64,000 nucleotides of DNA. Origin: Lantana camara. Its lineage: Eukaryota; Streptophyta; Magnoliopsida; Lamiales; Verbenaceae. A model generated the notes under the pieces. The model did not search any database, was not told the DNA's origin, and saw nothing but the letters and a program-made list of their open reading frames with translations. The translations under genes were made by a program, and so were the position numbers. Positions 24,754 to 36,136 of the stretch are shown piece after piece (position 1 is the stretch's first letter; every line of letters starts with the position of its first letter). The stretch covers positions 15,806,001 to 15,870,000 of the forward strand of contig CM074863.1 of assembly GCA_037501455.1 (NCBI GenBank), read 5' to 3'.

Positions 24754-27532
24754 ATGGGATTATCGCTATCGTTGCTATTTTCAGCTTGGGAAGAAATTGT
24801 GGAACACAATCTTTTCGACTTAGCATTTAATATTGGATTTAAGGGCGAAACTCAGGAGACGACTTTAAGAACCGAAAGGTTAGAATCTACAGCACCTATG
24901 ACGATGACCAAAGGGTTGAACAAAATGAGCAGAAAGAACTCGATAAGGTTGAGGACCTGTGACCCTGGAAAACTGGTTCTTCAAACTTCGCTTTCGTTCA
25001 AGGATTTAGTTCAAGACCTCAAACAATCCGAATCAAACGATGCAAATTTGCCTTCCGCTGTTAGCCTACCTGAACCTGCCATCATGTTCTCTCCACGGCC
25101 AGTCAGCGAGCTTGATGCTGCTGCAGTCAAGCTTCAGAAGGTGTACAAGAGTTACCGGACAAGAAGAAATCTTGCTGATTGTGCTGTTGTTGTGGAGGAA
25201 TTATGGTGTGTTTCTGAATTTGATTATATATATGTATGCATATATATATATATATAGTTTGAGTTTTTGATGAGATAAATTGATGGGATTTATTGGATAT
25301 GTTGTAGGTGGAAAGCTTTAGATTTTGCAGCTCTGAAAAGAAGTTCTGTGTCGTTTTTCAATGTTGAGAAGCCGGAAACTGCAGTTTCACGGTGGGCTAG
25401 AGCGAGGACGAGAGCAGCCAAGGTTAATATCTGATAACTATTTTTCCAATTCTTGAATATTATTTTTAGGGATAATTACACCGACAGGCTCTGAGGTTTG
25501 GCCAAATTACAAAATTTCCTCTCCAGATTTGAGGAATTACAAATTTGTGAGGGTAGGTTTTTGTAATTTCTCAAACTGTGGGGGGAAGTTTGTGTAATTA
25601 TGTCAAATCCAAGGGTAAGCCAGTGTAGTTATCCCTTAATATTATTAGTGCTGATTCTGTTGAACTTTTCATAACTAGAGCTAACTAATGAATAATGTAT
25701 TGCAGGTTGGAAAGGGATTGTCTAAGGATGAGAAGGCTCAGAAATTGGCTCTACAGCACTGGCTTGAAGCGGTAAGTCATGAAATCTTATTTGAATTTGT
25801 CGAATAGAGAAATAAGCTTGTGTATGAATATTCTGTTTTAAGTTTTCGATAGAAAACAAGCTATTAACTTATGTATATTGATTTTGTGTAGATCGATCCA
25901 CGTCATCGATACGGGCACAATTTGCATTTATATTATGATGTATGGTTCAAAAGTGAAAGCGCACAGCCTTTCTTTTACTGGTGAGCATTTTATTGATATG
26001 GTGACTTCGAAAAAGAAATCATGATTTTCATTAGTTTTAACTTAGTTTATGTTTGTGATCTAAAGGTTGGATGTTGGAGATGGAAAAGAAGTAAATCTTG
26101 AAAAGTGCCCAAGGGCCAATCTGCAACGGCAATGCATCAAATATCTCGGACCGGTAAGCCTGAAATTCACACGGAACAAATTGCAGTTAATTTCTGAATT
26201 CTTTTACATTTCCATTGATGTGTGTCTCCATTTGTACAGAAAGAGAGGGAATCATTTGAAGTAGTGATTGAAAATGGGAAGCTAGTGTACAAAGATAGTG
26301 GTGCTTTCGTACACACGGTTGAGGGCTCAAAATGGATTTTCGTTCTTAGCACAACAAGAAATTTATACATAGGACAGAAGAGAAAAGGGGTTTTCCAGCA
26401 CTCGAGTTTCTTGGCTGGAGGGGCCATCACAGCGGCCGGAAGGTTGGTCGCTCAAGAAGGTGTTCTGGAGGCCATATGGCCATATAGTGGACACTATCTT
26501 CCAACGGAAGAAAACTTCATGGAATTCATAAGCTTCCTCGAGGAGCATAATGTTGATCTCGCGAATGTAAAGGTGAAAATTCCGTGAAAAATACTTTTAT
26601 TTCTCGTAAAAGTTTTAAATGCACTGGGTGTTGAAACAACAAAAGATCAAGAGTAGTCGCATCATCACTAAAGCCTACGTAGTTATTTTGATGTGGATTA
26701 CTGCTCGATTTTTGTTGTATATATAACACACAATGCATTTAAAACACAAGGATAATTACACTGATAAAATCTGAGGTTTAATCTTATTACACAAACTTCC
26801 CTTATCAAAGAATTACATTACTGCCTGCATCAAGAATATGACGCCATCTTTAATTATTTGTGAATACCCTTTTTTCCCGTGGAACTTACTGGTTAATATT
26901 TAACTTTAAATTTGTGACTCGAATTACATGTGTTGCGCCAAAACTTGGGCTATGTTAGGGGAAGTTTTTATAATTTTCTCAAACCTCTAGGGAGGTTTGT
27001 GTAATTAGGCCAAATCTCAAAATATCTTTGTAATGGTCCCTTACAATAATACATTCTCGTTCATGAAATTAGATTCCCACATCTCATCTCATATATCCTT
27101 TAAAATTCTGTGCAGAGGTGTGCAACTGACGACGACCGTCCTCCTAGTAAGGCTACATACGAGGAACCCGTTCCAAGCCAAACAAACAATGTCGATCAAC
27201 CGGAAGACATTTCCCAATCCACTAAGAACGTCCCATCCGAGGCACCTAGCGAACACAAAGATAAGCGAGAGTACAGCTTGGCAAAGCGCATGTCGTGCAA
27301 ATGGAGCACGGGTGCAGGTCCCAGGATTGGGTGCGTGAGGGAGTACCCTGCAGAGCTACAATTCCGTGCGCTCGAACAAGTCAACCTCTCCCCTCGTTTG
27401 GCCAACGGGATGCAACTTACAAATTATGGTCCAATCCCGTCTCCTAGGCCGAGCCCGAAGATTAGGCTCTCCCCTAGAGTTGCATACATGGGATTGCCAA
27501 GTCCAAGAACCCCTGTTACTGCGGTTAACTAA
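24754..27532 (+). CDS. IQM: IQ-motif calmodulin-binding protein of the IQM family
   Basis: Seven coding exons join in phase: 24754-25205, 25308-25422, 25706-25771, 25892-25980, 26066-26153, 26240-26572 and 27116-27532, giving 519 residues. The start [12 protein letters not shown] is the family's usual N terminus. An IQ motif variant lies at residues 124-140 ([15 protein letters not shown]). The conserved IQM core follows: [37 protein letters not shown] and the [19 protein letters not shown] block ending near EHNVDL. The C terminus is basic with repeated SPR motifs (ISPR/LSPR type), possible phosphorylation sites. IQM proteins bind calmodulin without needing calcium and have been linked to stress and hormone responses; the exact paralogue is not assigned. 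Introns 2 and 6 carry MITE-like insertions. Confidence 0.93.
25469..25635. mobile_element. Tourist-like MITE in IQM intron 2
   Basis: Terminal inverted repeats gggataattacac and gtgtagttatccc (one mismatch when complemented) are flanked by TTA on each side, as for PIF/Harbinger targets. The element is 167 bases, with long inverted similarity inside: gaggaattacaaatttgtgag and its complement-like partner. It is non-coding and lies fully within the intron. Confidence 0.7.
26749..27043. mobile_element. Diverged second MITE of the same type in IQM intron 6
   Basis: The 5' end ggataattacac with ctgaggttt and the inner segment ggtttgtgtaattaggccaaat match the element in intron 2. The 3' end (gtaatggtccctta) is degraded. 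Its boundaries are approximate. Confidence 0.5.
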
Positions 27533-28079
27533 GAACCAACTAACTTAAAATCTTTAATTTTCTTATTCAATTTATAAGTTTGTACATGCACACGCGGATT
27601 GGCGAATTCGAGCCGATCTTTTTGAGAGGTTTAGGTTAATTGATTTGCTTCATTTTGTTCGTGAAAATGTTGTAGATTCAGAATGGTTGTACGTAGTAAT
27701 CCAGAAATAAAACACTTCATTTCAGATTATACATCATTTGTTTGCTGTATGTGTTTCTGCTAGCTTGTGATTTTGGCAAACTGTAATGCTAGGTTTGCCC
27801 TAAATCCTAATACAAAGTTTGTTTATGTATCAAAGTAACATTTAATTTTCTGAAATTCTTTTAATCTACCTTGTATGTGTGAATGTAAAGGGATGTGAAC
27901 GGGTTGGGACGAACAAAGTTTTGAAATTCTTTTAGGTCTTATATATCGAGTTTGAATTGAATGAATAAATTGAACTTCAACTTGGACTTGAATTCTAGCT
28001 CTATGAACCAGGAAAATTATGCTCTAGTGCCATTTGTTAGGCTTACGTAATTTATGAATTTTATTTTATTATTTTATAT
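27533..28079. other. 3' flank of the IQM gene
   Basis: Probable 3'UTR in the first 180 bases, with an aataaaa signal near 27705. Otherwise AT-rich with nothing recognised. Confidence 0.45.
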
Positions 28080-28089
28080 CTTATTATGG

Positions 28090-28893
28090 AGTAAAATTTA
28101 ATTTATCCCTTGTGATATTCAAAATTTTGAAATACCTCCTCATATTAATTTTATTCTAATTAGACTCCTTATCATTTTAAATAAATTTCAAATAACCTCT
28201 TTGGTAATGGCATGTGAACTTCACTCTCCAAATTTAAGATTGAATTCATATTTAGGTGTTAAAATATTTCAAATATTCTATTATTTTAATATGAATTTTT
28301 TTTTCTCTTTTTAAGTTATTTTTTTTTTCTTCATCTTGATTTTTCTTTTTTCCCCCCTCTTTTTATTTATTCAAACTTTTTTCTTTTTTTTCTCTCTTAT
28401 TTTTAGTTTATTATTATTTCTTATTATTTCAGTTAACAGGGATGGAAACAATTTTTTTAAAATTTTTTGAACTTTTATTTTTTCTTTAATAACAATAAAA
28501 CTTATATTTTTCTGCTCAATTTATGTTCAATATGAAATTTTAACAATAATTAATAAAAAAAAATTGAATTTTTCTTCTCTTAATTCAAATTCAAATAAAA
28601 ATTTTTAAACAACAATAATCGAATACAACTTCAAATAACAAAAATGAATAAAATACAATTATTTAACCAAGATAAATATGTGGTCGATACAAAAAGTATT
28701 AATAATAGTTTAAATCTAATTAATACATAAGCGGTCATTTTAGTTTTAAAAATATAAAATTAGACTAAAAATTACTTAGGGAGGCGGTGTGAATTTTTTT
28801 GATATGACGAGGGGTAAGATTAAAATAAATTTCTTTTAAGAAGGTATTTCAAACATTTTGAATATCACAAGGGGCTAAATTAAATTTTACTTT
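28090..28893. mobile_element. Non-autonomous inverted-repeat element with 9-10 bp target duplication (MULE-like)
   Basis: The ends are inverted repeats of about 50 bases. The left arm starts agtaaaatttaatttatccc and includes ttgtgatattcaaaat; the right arm is its complement with a few mismatches. The ten bases cttattatgg occur immediately outside both ends (28080-28089 and 28894-28903). A 9-10 bp duplication with long inverted repeats fits a Mutator-derived MITE. There is no coding capacity; the inside is T-rich on the left and A-rich on the right. Confidence 0.8.
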
Positions 28894-28903
28894 CTTATTA
28901 TGG

Positions 28904-29640
28904 GTTTGAGTTGAGTCAGATTGATTGCGCATGCAAATACTCAAACACGAGACCTTTGATTAAAATAACATAGTGTCAAACCGTCAAATTGCACAATCAG
29001 GTGATAATTTATAATTATCACAATAGAGAATAATGTATCAACAAATCGAAAAATATGATATTATGACACTTTGATTTGAAACATGAACTAAATTAACTAT
29101 AATGTGTTTTATAGGTTTCTCAATCGTAGTATGTTCTAATTCTGTTATCATGCAGATCATTCTGGACAAGGATCTTTCTTGATTATGTCTATGTAAGAAC
29201 TATAAAGACGCATAACAAACAATACAGGATATGCATGGAACAATAACTTTTGAGGTCGAAATCTTGTAAATACTGATATTGTTTTAGTCCTATGTTATTT
29301 CATTTTCTGGTTGTACAGTTTATAATTAATTATTCTGCAATAGGTTGTGTATTAATAACTGATTATACGATAATAAATTACTGCGTACTCTTAATTAATT
29401 TATTAATATGGTGCTTATAGACGCAGGTTGACTGAGGCCTGAGGGGCCTATTTGACTGTTCCTAAAGCCACAGTCAAATTTATGCACCTTTTTTTTTTTG
29501 GTTTTGTTTAGGGTAAACACTTTATAGCTAGTTGACAAATGTGAAATGACAATGGACATTTCGTACGCAAATTCGGGGAAAACGCCTTTTCATAGGGCTC
29601 CAAAAGCTGCCACTACAAATTTAAGGGTAAGAAAAGATAC
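28904..29640. other. Intergenic, no gene seen
   Basis: AT-rich sequence without a supported feature. Confidence 0.45.
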
Positions 29641-29650
29641 CATAGGGATT

Positions 29651-29802
29651 TCGAACTGCCAAGAAAGAGGCTCGGGCTTGGCTCGAAAACCACACGAACC
29701 GAGCCATGTCTCGGCTCGGTTCGCTGTCTTCGAACTTGAGCACGAGCTTTCCCCGAGCTGGCTTGCGTGGCTCACGAGCCAGCTCGGCTCAATTACATTC
29801 CT
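29651..29802 (-). mobile_element. Fragment of a GAGCCGAGC-rich non-autonomous hAT-like element
   Basis: On the minus strand it starts aggaatgtaattgagccgag and is full of ctcggctcg/gagccgag repeats, like a widespread plant non-autonomous element. The nine bases atagggatt occur on both sides (29642-29650 and 29803-29811) and may be an 8-9 bp target duplication. The terminal repeats are not clear at the other end. Confidence 0.5.
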
Positions 29803-29904
29803 ATAGGGATTAGGGACCACAATCCTATCTTTTTTTTCCTTTGAATGATGGTGATGACATCCGAAAGTCATGCAAATAATTGGAATGATTGGAAAAGACA
29901 TTAA

Positions 29905-30075
29905 CCAGGTGTAGCTTAACCGGTTTTCCAAGAGGCTATTGAATCTAAATTTCGTATTTGAGTTTTAATAGTGAGAGTGTGAAAGTTTTATCCATTGTCA
30001 TAATTCTTTTTGTGCAATCGTTTATCTGAAGAATTGATTTATCCCCCTCACAATATTATCGGGTCAGGGTGTGAA
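29905..30075 (+). mobile_element. Decayed tRNA-derived SINE candidate
   Basis: ggtgtagcttaaccgg resembles a pol III A box with its tRNA context, and about 45 bases on a B-box-like but degraded stretch (gtatttgagtt) follows. The downstream body ends near cgggtcagggtgtgaaga. No target duplication or A tail was found, so this is only a candidate. Confidence 0.4.
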
Positions 30076-30162
30076 GACGTTTGAGATGAATTATTTCACT
30101 TTTTGAAGGAAAACAATGTCATGTATAAATATTAAGTTAAAGTTTAAGATACACACGACAAA

Positions 30163-30363
30163 GGGTGGTGCAAATTAAACCGTGACGAAAGCATTATTAA
30201 AGAATGAGGTTTCAGCAGCCTTTGGTGGCCTGATTAGAGCAAGGGAAGAAATCATGGGCCTCGGAGAAGGTTTATGGATTGCTTGGAAGGGACGTATTGC
30301 AAAATTAAAAGTAATTGAAATCAACTCTGCAGTTGTTGTTGGCTTCATACAGGAATTAGGGTA
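30163..30363 (+). pseudogene. Remnant of a retrotransposon RNase H-like domain (RVT_3 type)
   Basis: One frame gives WCKLNRDES. After a frame change near 30180 the next gives ALLKNEVSAAFGGLIRARE and, after a gap, KVIEINSAVVVGFIQE. These are the first strands and the DS-VV part of the plant RNase H-like domain found in LINE-type elements and relatives. The middle is deleted and there is no surrounding pol sequence. Confidence 0.5.
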
Positions 30364-31361
30364 ATGTCATGTGGAATTAATTAGTGGATCATCCTCAGAG
30401 AAACATGGTTGAGGATACATAAATAAACAGAAGTGTTTTTTCTTAATAGAATTTGACAATATTTGTAATATATTAGTAAATTATGAGGATACATATTAAA
30501 ATTTTGGAATCAGGAAGAATTAAAATATAATTTATTTTTTTTTTGAAACAAAAGAATTAAAATATAATTTAGACTAACTATATAACCCGATGAAATCATT
30601 CCCCCATCAAAAAAGGAAATGAAAATGAAAGAATACCCTTTTAGTTGTCTATTCATTCTATAATAATAAGTCCAATCCTTTCATTTCATTTTAATGTTGC
30701 ATCAACTATAATGACTCGATCAAAATTCGGCCCTAAAATAATAATTTCATGCACGTGACGTATAAATGTAGTGGAATAAAAATATAAAACACTATTTAAA
30801 AATGAAAAATCTCATTGCTGGTATCACCAAACTATTTGCGAGTATTTGTCACATATTTTCATTTCATTGGAAAAGTTAATGTTAATATCCAAGTCTAAAT
30901 CACAATTGCAAACATTTAATTCATACATTGTGATCACACTTCAATTCTCGAATTTAACATCATTTGCAACAAAAATTAATTGGCAAATATAACAATCCAC
31001 ATTTCCCTTTCAAAACATCACAATCCCAATAATCTTACAAAAGGATCTTATACAATGCCTCTTCAAATCTTTCGTATTATACAAATCTTATACAGTTATA
31101 ATAATGAGCCATCCTATACAAATCTTTCGTATTATAAACTTTCAGCATATATCCCAGAATGCCTCTTCAACAAAAGGATCTCCAAAAATCACAAAAATCA
31201 TCCCATTTTGCACACACTTACACTCAAGTTCAAGATCATCAAACACACAATTCATATATAACTCCAAACAAAAACTTAGGACATTGATCAAGAACAACAA
31301 AACCAGGCATCAAACTCTATATATAGTATACAGTTATACATACTATATATGAGTAAATTCA
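30364..31361. other. Intergenic, AT-rich
   Basis: No gene is seen. The last few hundred bases probably include the 3'UTR of the minus-strand DUF3511 gene. Confidence 0.45.
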
Positions 31362-31793
31362 TCACCTATATCCATGGACCATCAGAGTATACCTCTCCTT
31401 GATCCATCTAAAGCTCTTCTTGATTGAGCCCTTGAACTTTCCTTCAACAGTATAAGCCTTGTAACTAGCAACCCTCTTCTTCCTCTGCAGCTCTGGATCA
31501 TTAAAGCTCCAACTCTTTGAACCCATCCCGTTTGTTGACTTCCCTTTCTTAAACTTCCACTGTTCTCCGCCACCGCCACCGCCGCCGGCGACCACGATGT
31601 CCATCGGGCCACTGTTTTGCACGGAGGAAGAAGCGTAGGAGGCGCTGTAACACCTCAGATCTTGCATCCCACTTGGATTGGAGCCTGTTTTGTAGCTGGG
31701 ACGCGCTCCATTTTCACTGAAATTGCTGTTGTAATAGTTATACGTGCTCTCCAATCCTTCATCGTTGTATGATTTGGATCTGAAATCCTCCAT
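31362..31793 (-). CDS. DUF3511 domain protein
   Basis: An intronless 143-residue frame starting MEDFRSKSYN. The DUF3511 domain is at about residues 92-140: SKSWSFNDPELQRKKR, then VASYKAYTVEGKFKGSIKKS and FRWIKERY, the block that defines the family. The N-terminal two thirds are Ser/Tyr/Asn-rich with a Gly run at 70-76. There is no signal peptide or membrane helix. The domain is strongly basic and plant-specific. No molecular function is established for the family, although members are often small stress- or development-responsive proteins. Confidence 0.93.
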   Translation of the reverse strand: MEDFRSKSYNDEGLESTYNYYNSNFSENGARPSYKTGSNPSGMQDLRCYSASYASSSVQNSGPMDIVVAGGGGGGGEQWKFKKGKSTNGMGSKSWSFNDPELQRKKRVASYKAYTVEGKFKGSIKKSFRWIKERYTLMVHGYR

Positions 31794-33258
31794 TTATTTC
31801 AGGTTGTGTAAATTTACAAGCAGGTTGTGGAATCACTGTGTGAATTGGGTTTGATACAATGTGACTGTGAGAAGACGAGGAAGCTTTGGTTTACCTTTGT
31901 AATGATAGTTTCGTTGTTTGTAGCGTCGGTGGTGTGGGGGTGGTATTTACAAGGCTCTGCTGGTCAAAATACCTCTTTTATTTTCCCTTTTTTTTCCTTC
32001 TTTTTCTTAGATTTTGAAGATTATATCCTAAAGTTTGAAAAGCTTCTAAATTTTATATATATTTTTTATGCCTCCTTTGACATTAATTTGTAGCTTGACT
32101 TGTGGGTTTTGATATTCTTGGGTTATATCTTTTTTATTTGGTTTTGAATCGGTCGAACTATTCGGATGTAAAATTTTTTAATTTCTAAAAATGAAATTAG
32201 GATTACAAATAAGGGTGGTAAAAATTAAATATAAATAATATCAAGTGTGGTTATACTATAATATTGTGGAGGGGTGGAGGAGGACTTTGTATAAGGGAAA
32301 TAAATATATAAGTATTCTAAAATTTGTAAGTAAAAATAAAAAATTATAAAAATTTATGGCTCTTTCTATTTACGGTAAATACATTCTTAAAATATTGAGT
32401 ACGACTCATTGTATTCCCGAAAACTGGAATACAAGACTCATTAATTTAATATAGCGCCAAACTGATAAAGGTATATTATTTCTTTCATTTTTTAGATGCT
32501 TTAATGAAGATATAGGTTTTTTACATCTATACATTTTCAGAAATTTGATAATTACAACTACGAAATTTAAATTAATACAAAACTACTCTCGAAAAGTTGA
32601 AGTGCATGTAAAATTCAAACTTTCTAGAGCGGTTTGTGTAATATTTAAATTTCTAAACGTCATGCTTTGAGAGCTCCAGATATAATCATTAATCAACCTA
32701 AATATATTCATCCTTCGTTATCTAGTGCAGACATATAATTATAAGCATGGCTTTCACATTTTGACTTTTGATTTAAGATGTCATGTCTAATTAATAAATA
32801 TGAAAGGAAACAAATACTATACAATACAATATAATAAACTAACAATAATGGAATAAATCCAATTAAAGATCATCACATCATTTAATTCCATTCCATACCA
32901 AACATTTTTGTGTATGGCCCATTTCGATTTGTTATAACTTATTACGCCAAGTTCCTTATTCCATATTATTTAATGGAACTAAATGCACCATTTATATGAA
33001 TGAACATTATTATTACCAATTCAAGATTTTTACACTACCCATTGAAACTATTTTCACAACATTATTATCACCACAAGTAACATAATTCAGCAAAAGAATC
33101 ATTTGATTCATCAAAAAGATCAATATGAGAGCTTAAGGACCAAATATTAGCTGAAAAATGCCATCCTCAAGAAATGTCAAACTAAGATGAATGAACATTC
33201 TAAGCTTATATAGCAATCAGCTTCTCCTCATACATAAAGATACACATTACCAGAACAG
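31794..33258. other. Intergenic between DUF3511 and J-protein genes
   Basis: The first 150 bases are the likely leader and promoter of the DUF3511 gene. The rest is AT-rich without a supported feature. Confidence 0.45.
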
Positions 33259-33432
33259 AAGCTGCAAAAACTTCTCAAAAGCCTATGAGATAACTTTGTT
33301 CACCCAGTGAGCTGGATTCTACGACTCCATTAAAACTATCGAGCAAAGCTGCAAAAACTTCTCAAAAGCCTATGAGATAACTTTGTTCACCCAGTGAGCT
33401 GGATTCTACGACTCCATTAAAACTATCGAGCA
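33259..33432. repeat. Perfect 87-bp tandem duplication
   Basis: Two identical units, 33259-33345 and 33346-33432, abut without spacer. They lie downstream of the J-protein stop codon, beyond the probable 3'UTR intron, so they may lie in the 3'UTR of that gene. Confidence 0.92.
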
Positions 33433-33686
33433 AATTGTGTCAAGGATCTCCAAAGAACTTCTTGATTGTTGCTTCCGGCAAGTTAGACTAAGCAAAAAAA
33501 ACAGCTCAAATCAGCAAAGATCCAAATTTACAAATATCACATTGTGGTTCTAAGGCAATTTGCCCTACCTCCAATTTCCACAAAAGTCAGCAACACCTAT
33601 GAACGAGTTACTGTGGACAAGGAAGCTAGGAACTTTTAACAGCCTCAGAATAAAATGTTTCAGTTTGCATGGCCACAAGACTTACC

Positions 33687-36062
33687 TCAATTTGTGGTTT
33701 GTCTAACATTCAATCCTCTAGGAGATCTTCGGAGTGAAGCCTCATCCCCTTTAATATCTTCCACAATCACATTCTTTCTGGGAGTATTCGAACACTCAGA
33801 TGCCACACAATTACCTTTTGTCTTGCCTGATTTTGGCAGTAGACGATGAACTTTAGTGTCCATAGTTCTGCTTTCCAGTTTTGCTTTTCCAGGGTAATAT
33901 AAGTGATCAGGATTCAGAGGTAAAACCGCAGGATCGAGTTCATAAGAACCAATTGGCACTCCTTCTCTTTCAGAGCCAGTCATTTTGACAAAGGGAACAA
34001 GGTGGGAGAATTTATACAGTTGATTTGGCGGTATAAAGAATGAATTAGTTTCACTTTGGCTAGCTCTTTGAAAAAGGCTCACAAATCCTTCAACCTTATC
34101 TAAGTAACAAACTTTTATGCCGGTCCCTGCAACAAAATCTGAGAGCACTTCCACAATTTCATATTTGAACTCTTGATAATTTTTCTGATCAGAAGCCCAT
34201 TTTAAATCCCAGTCCTTTAGAAGAGCCCAAACTTCCCCTTCTCGTGGGTATATGAATAAAGAGTTTCTCTTCTTGCCTTTCTCACAATGCACTTGATGGG
34301 AGAATGATAGACGTAGTGATGTTTTCTCAGTTTTTCCAAGCTTAAAACTGCCACAACCAACAGGCAATTCCTTGTCTACCCATTTTTCAAAAGGTTTATC
34401 TATAGGAACAGCTTCTAACCAGGTGATGGTCAATTCAAATGATGGAGTAACACACACTTTCTTCACCTTAGCATAGAATCTCGGCATGCTATCAAGTGTA
34501 TCATAACAAGCCCAGAATTGATTTACTGCAAAACGGCTTTTATCCCGCTCCTTCTCAAAATCACTAAATTCAGGTTCAGGACAGTCGTACACGCCTCTAT
34601 CTGAACTATTGGAAATTGAATCATGGTCAGGATCACTTTCAATTTTAACTGTGTCAGAACATGTGGGTGAATCACCTCCAATTTCTTGGTTTGCTTTACG
34701 TTCTGTATCACAATCACTCCCCTTGCCTGTTTCTTTGGATTTTGACTTTGAATTGTCCGAAGCATCCCTTTGATCCGTTCCATTTTGTTGTTTGGTTGGT
34801 TGCTTTCTCTTGACAGAGCTAGCAAAAAATTCCTCATCAGTTTCCTCATATGAGACATTCTGCCTTTTTCGTGATGATCTTCTTACTTGACTAGACTCTG
34901 ACTTATCATTTGCAAGATCACCAAAATCCCCTTTCATGGTCACATTTTCTGTACCAGCGTCCCCTGAAATGTCACTAGACTCCACCCCTAGAGTCCTGCC
35001 CCTCTTTCGGCTTCTATTTTTCATGTCTCCTCTTTGTATATCAATTTTGTCCCCATTGGGTTTTCCACTTTCAGTTCCCACATGTGAATAAGTATCAGTT
35101 CCTTTGGCAGGGAAATGCTCACTGACTTTCGGTGAACTTCTTGTCTGGATACCTTGAGAACCATTTCCGTTCCGCACACCCGCTGGAACATTTCTTCTGC
35201 TGGTAGTCCCTTGTGATCCTGCATATGATGTTGAAGATGCTTTGCTACTTTGAACGCCGATTTTAGAGCTGCTCTGATTTCTCACATTTTTCTCTTCAGA
35301 TGCATCAGGTTTACTTGAGTCAGGTTTTGAAGGCATGCTCTGAACACTTGCTTGACCCAATTTGGCTTCCGATGTTTTTTCTTGAGGACCTATATCACTA
35401 CCTACGAATCTCTTTGAGCACTTCCCACATACCAAAATTGCGTTTATAAATCGTCTATAATACTGGTATCTTACACCACAATATGGGCAAAATGTCCAAA
35501 AAGACACCTCCTGCTTGACAGTGGACGTTGACTGATGGCCTTGTTGCTGATTCAAACTGTTCCGACCATTATGGACGTTGTTTTCAGCACCGCATTGCTT
35601 GTTGAGTTGAGAATTCTTGTTTAGGTGATGAGGAGGAGGGTTTCCTGGAGCAGATCTAGCTGAGGCTCTACTTTTATTGTCAAATAAAGATTTCTTTAAG
35701 GGGTCAGAAAGTACTGTGTTTGCTTCACAAATCAATTTGAAAGCACCCTCAGCACCAGGAAATCTGTTCTTATCAGGATGGAGAATGAGTGCCAGTCGAC
35801 GATATTGTTTTTTGACCACTGATTCATCAGCAAATCTTTCAACTTTAAGGATTGTGTACCAGTCCTTTTCAGACCCTAGTGGACTACTTTGAGCTGCACA
35901 GTGAACATCACATATGGCCAGCAGATGGTTAATGTTTTCGAGTTCTGGGTAGAGACTTTGTGCTTTCAAAGCAATCCTTTGAGCACCGGCAAAATCATTG
36001 TTCGCCATTTTTTTCTCAGCAATTTCCTTGGCCCGTATGGCCTCATCTTTGTTGCACTCCAT
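33687..36062 (-). CDS. J-domain (DnaJ) protein with zinc ribbon and DUF3444
   Basis: A single coding exon of 791 residues (start MECNKDEAIR). The N-terminal helical segment (1-60) is typical of this plant co-chaperone group. The J domain is at about 66-130, with the HPD motif at 95-97 needed to stimulate Hsp70 ATPase. A CxxC-CxxC zinc ribbon lies at 192-215 (FCPYCG and VCGKC). The middle, about 230-490, is a Ser/Lys-rich, disordered, nuclear-signal-bearing linker (KNRSRKRGR). DUF3444 occupies about 495-700, with the FWACYD and MPRFYA blocks. DUF3444 J-proteins are land-plant specific and probably nuclear. The stop TGA is followed after one base by gtaagt, so a 3'UTR intron (acceptor near 33488, behind a T run) is likely. 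A long intron also splits the 5' leader. Confidence 0.95.
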   Translation of the reverse strand: MECNKDEAIRAKEIAEKKMANNDFAGAQRIALKAQSLYPELENINHLLAICDVHCAAQSSPLGSEKDWYTILKVERFADESVVKKQYRRLALILHPDKNRFPGAEGAFKLICEANTVLSDPLKKSLFDNKSRASARSAPGNPPPHHLNKNSQLNKQCGAENNVHNGRNSLNQQQGHQSTSTVKQEVSFWTFCPYCGVRYQYYRRFINAILVCGKCSKRFVGSDIGPQEKTSEAKLGQASVQSMPSKPDSSKPDASEEKNVRNQSSSKIGVQSSKASSTSYAGSQGTTSRRNVPAGVRNGNGSQGIQTRSSPKVSEHFPAKGTDTYSHVGTESGKPNGDKIDIQRGDMKNRSRKRGRTLGVESSDISGDAGTENVTMKGDFGDLANDKSESSQVRRSSRKRQNVSYEETDEEFFASSVKRKQPTKQQNGTDQRDASDNSKSKSKETGKGSDCDTERKANQEIGGDSPTCSDTVKIESDPDHDSISNSSDRGVYDCPEPEFSDFEKERDKSRFAVNQFWACYDTLDSMPRFYAKVKKVCVTPSFELTITWLEAVPIDKPFEKWVDKELPVGCGSFKLGKTEKTSLRLSFSHQVHCEKGKKRNSLFIYPREGEVWALLKDWDLKWASDQKNYQEFKYEIVEVLSDFVAGTGIKVCYLDKVEGFVSLFQRASQSETNSFFIPPNQLYKFSHLVPFVKMTGSEREGVPIGSYELDPAVLPLNPDHLYYPGKAKLESRTMDTKVHRLLPKSGKTKGNCVASECSNTPRKNVIVEDIKGDEASLRRSPRGLNVRQTTN

Positions 36063-36136
36063 TGCTAATATAGTGGTGAGGAAGCAAGTTTAGTAACCGA
36101 AGTACACTGAACAAAAAAAATTGCAAATTCTCCTCC

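Noticed and set aside
30980..31352. Plus-strand frames downstream of the DUF3511 gene
   Set aside because: Low-complexity Thr/Ser/Ile/His translations of AT-rich DNA, no domain.
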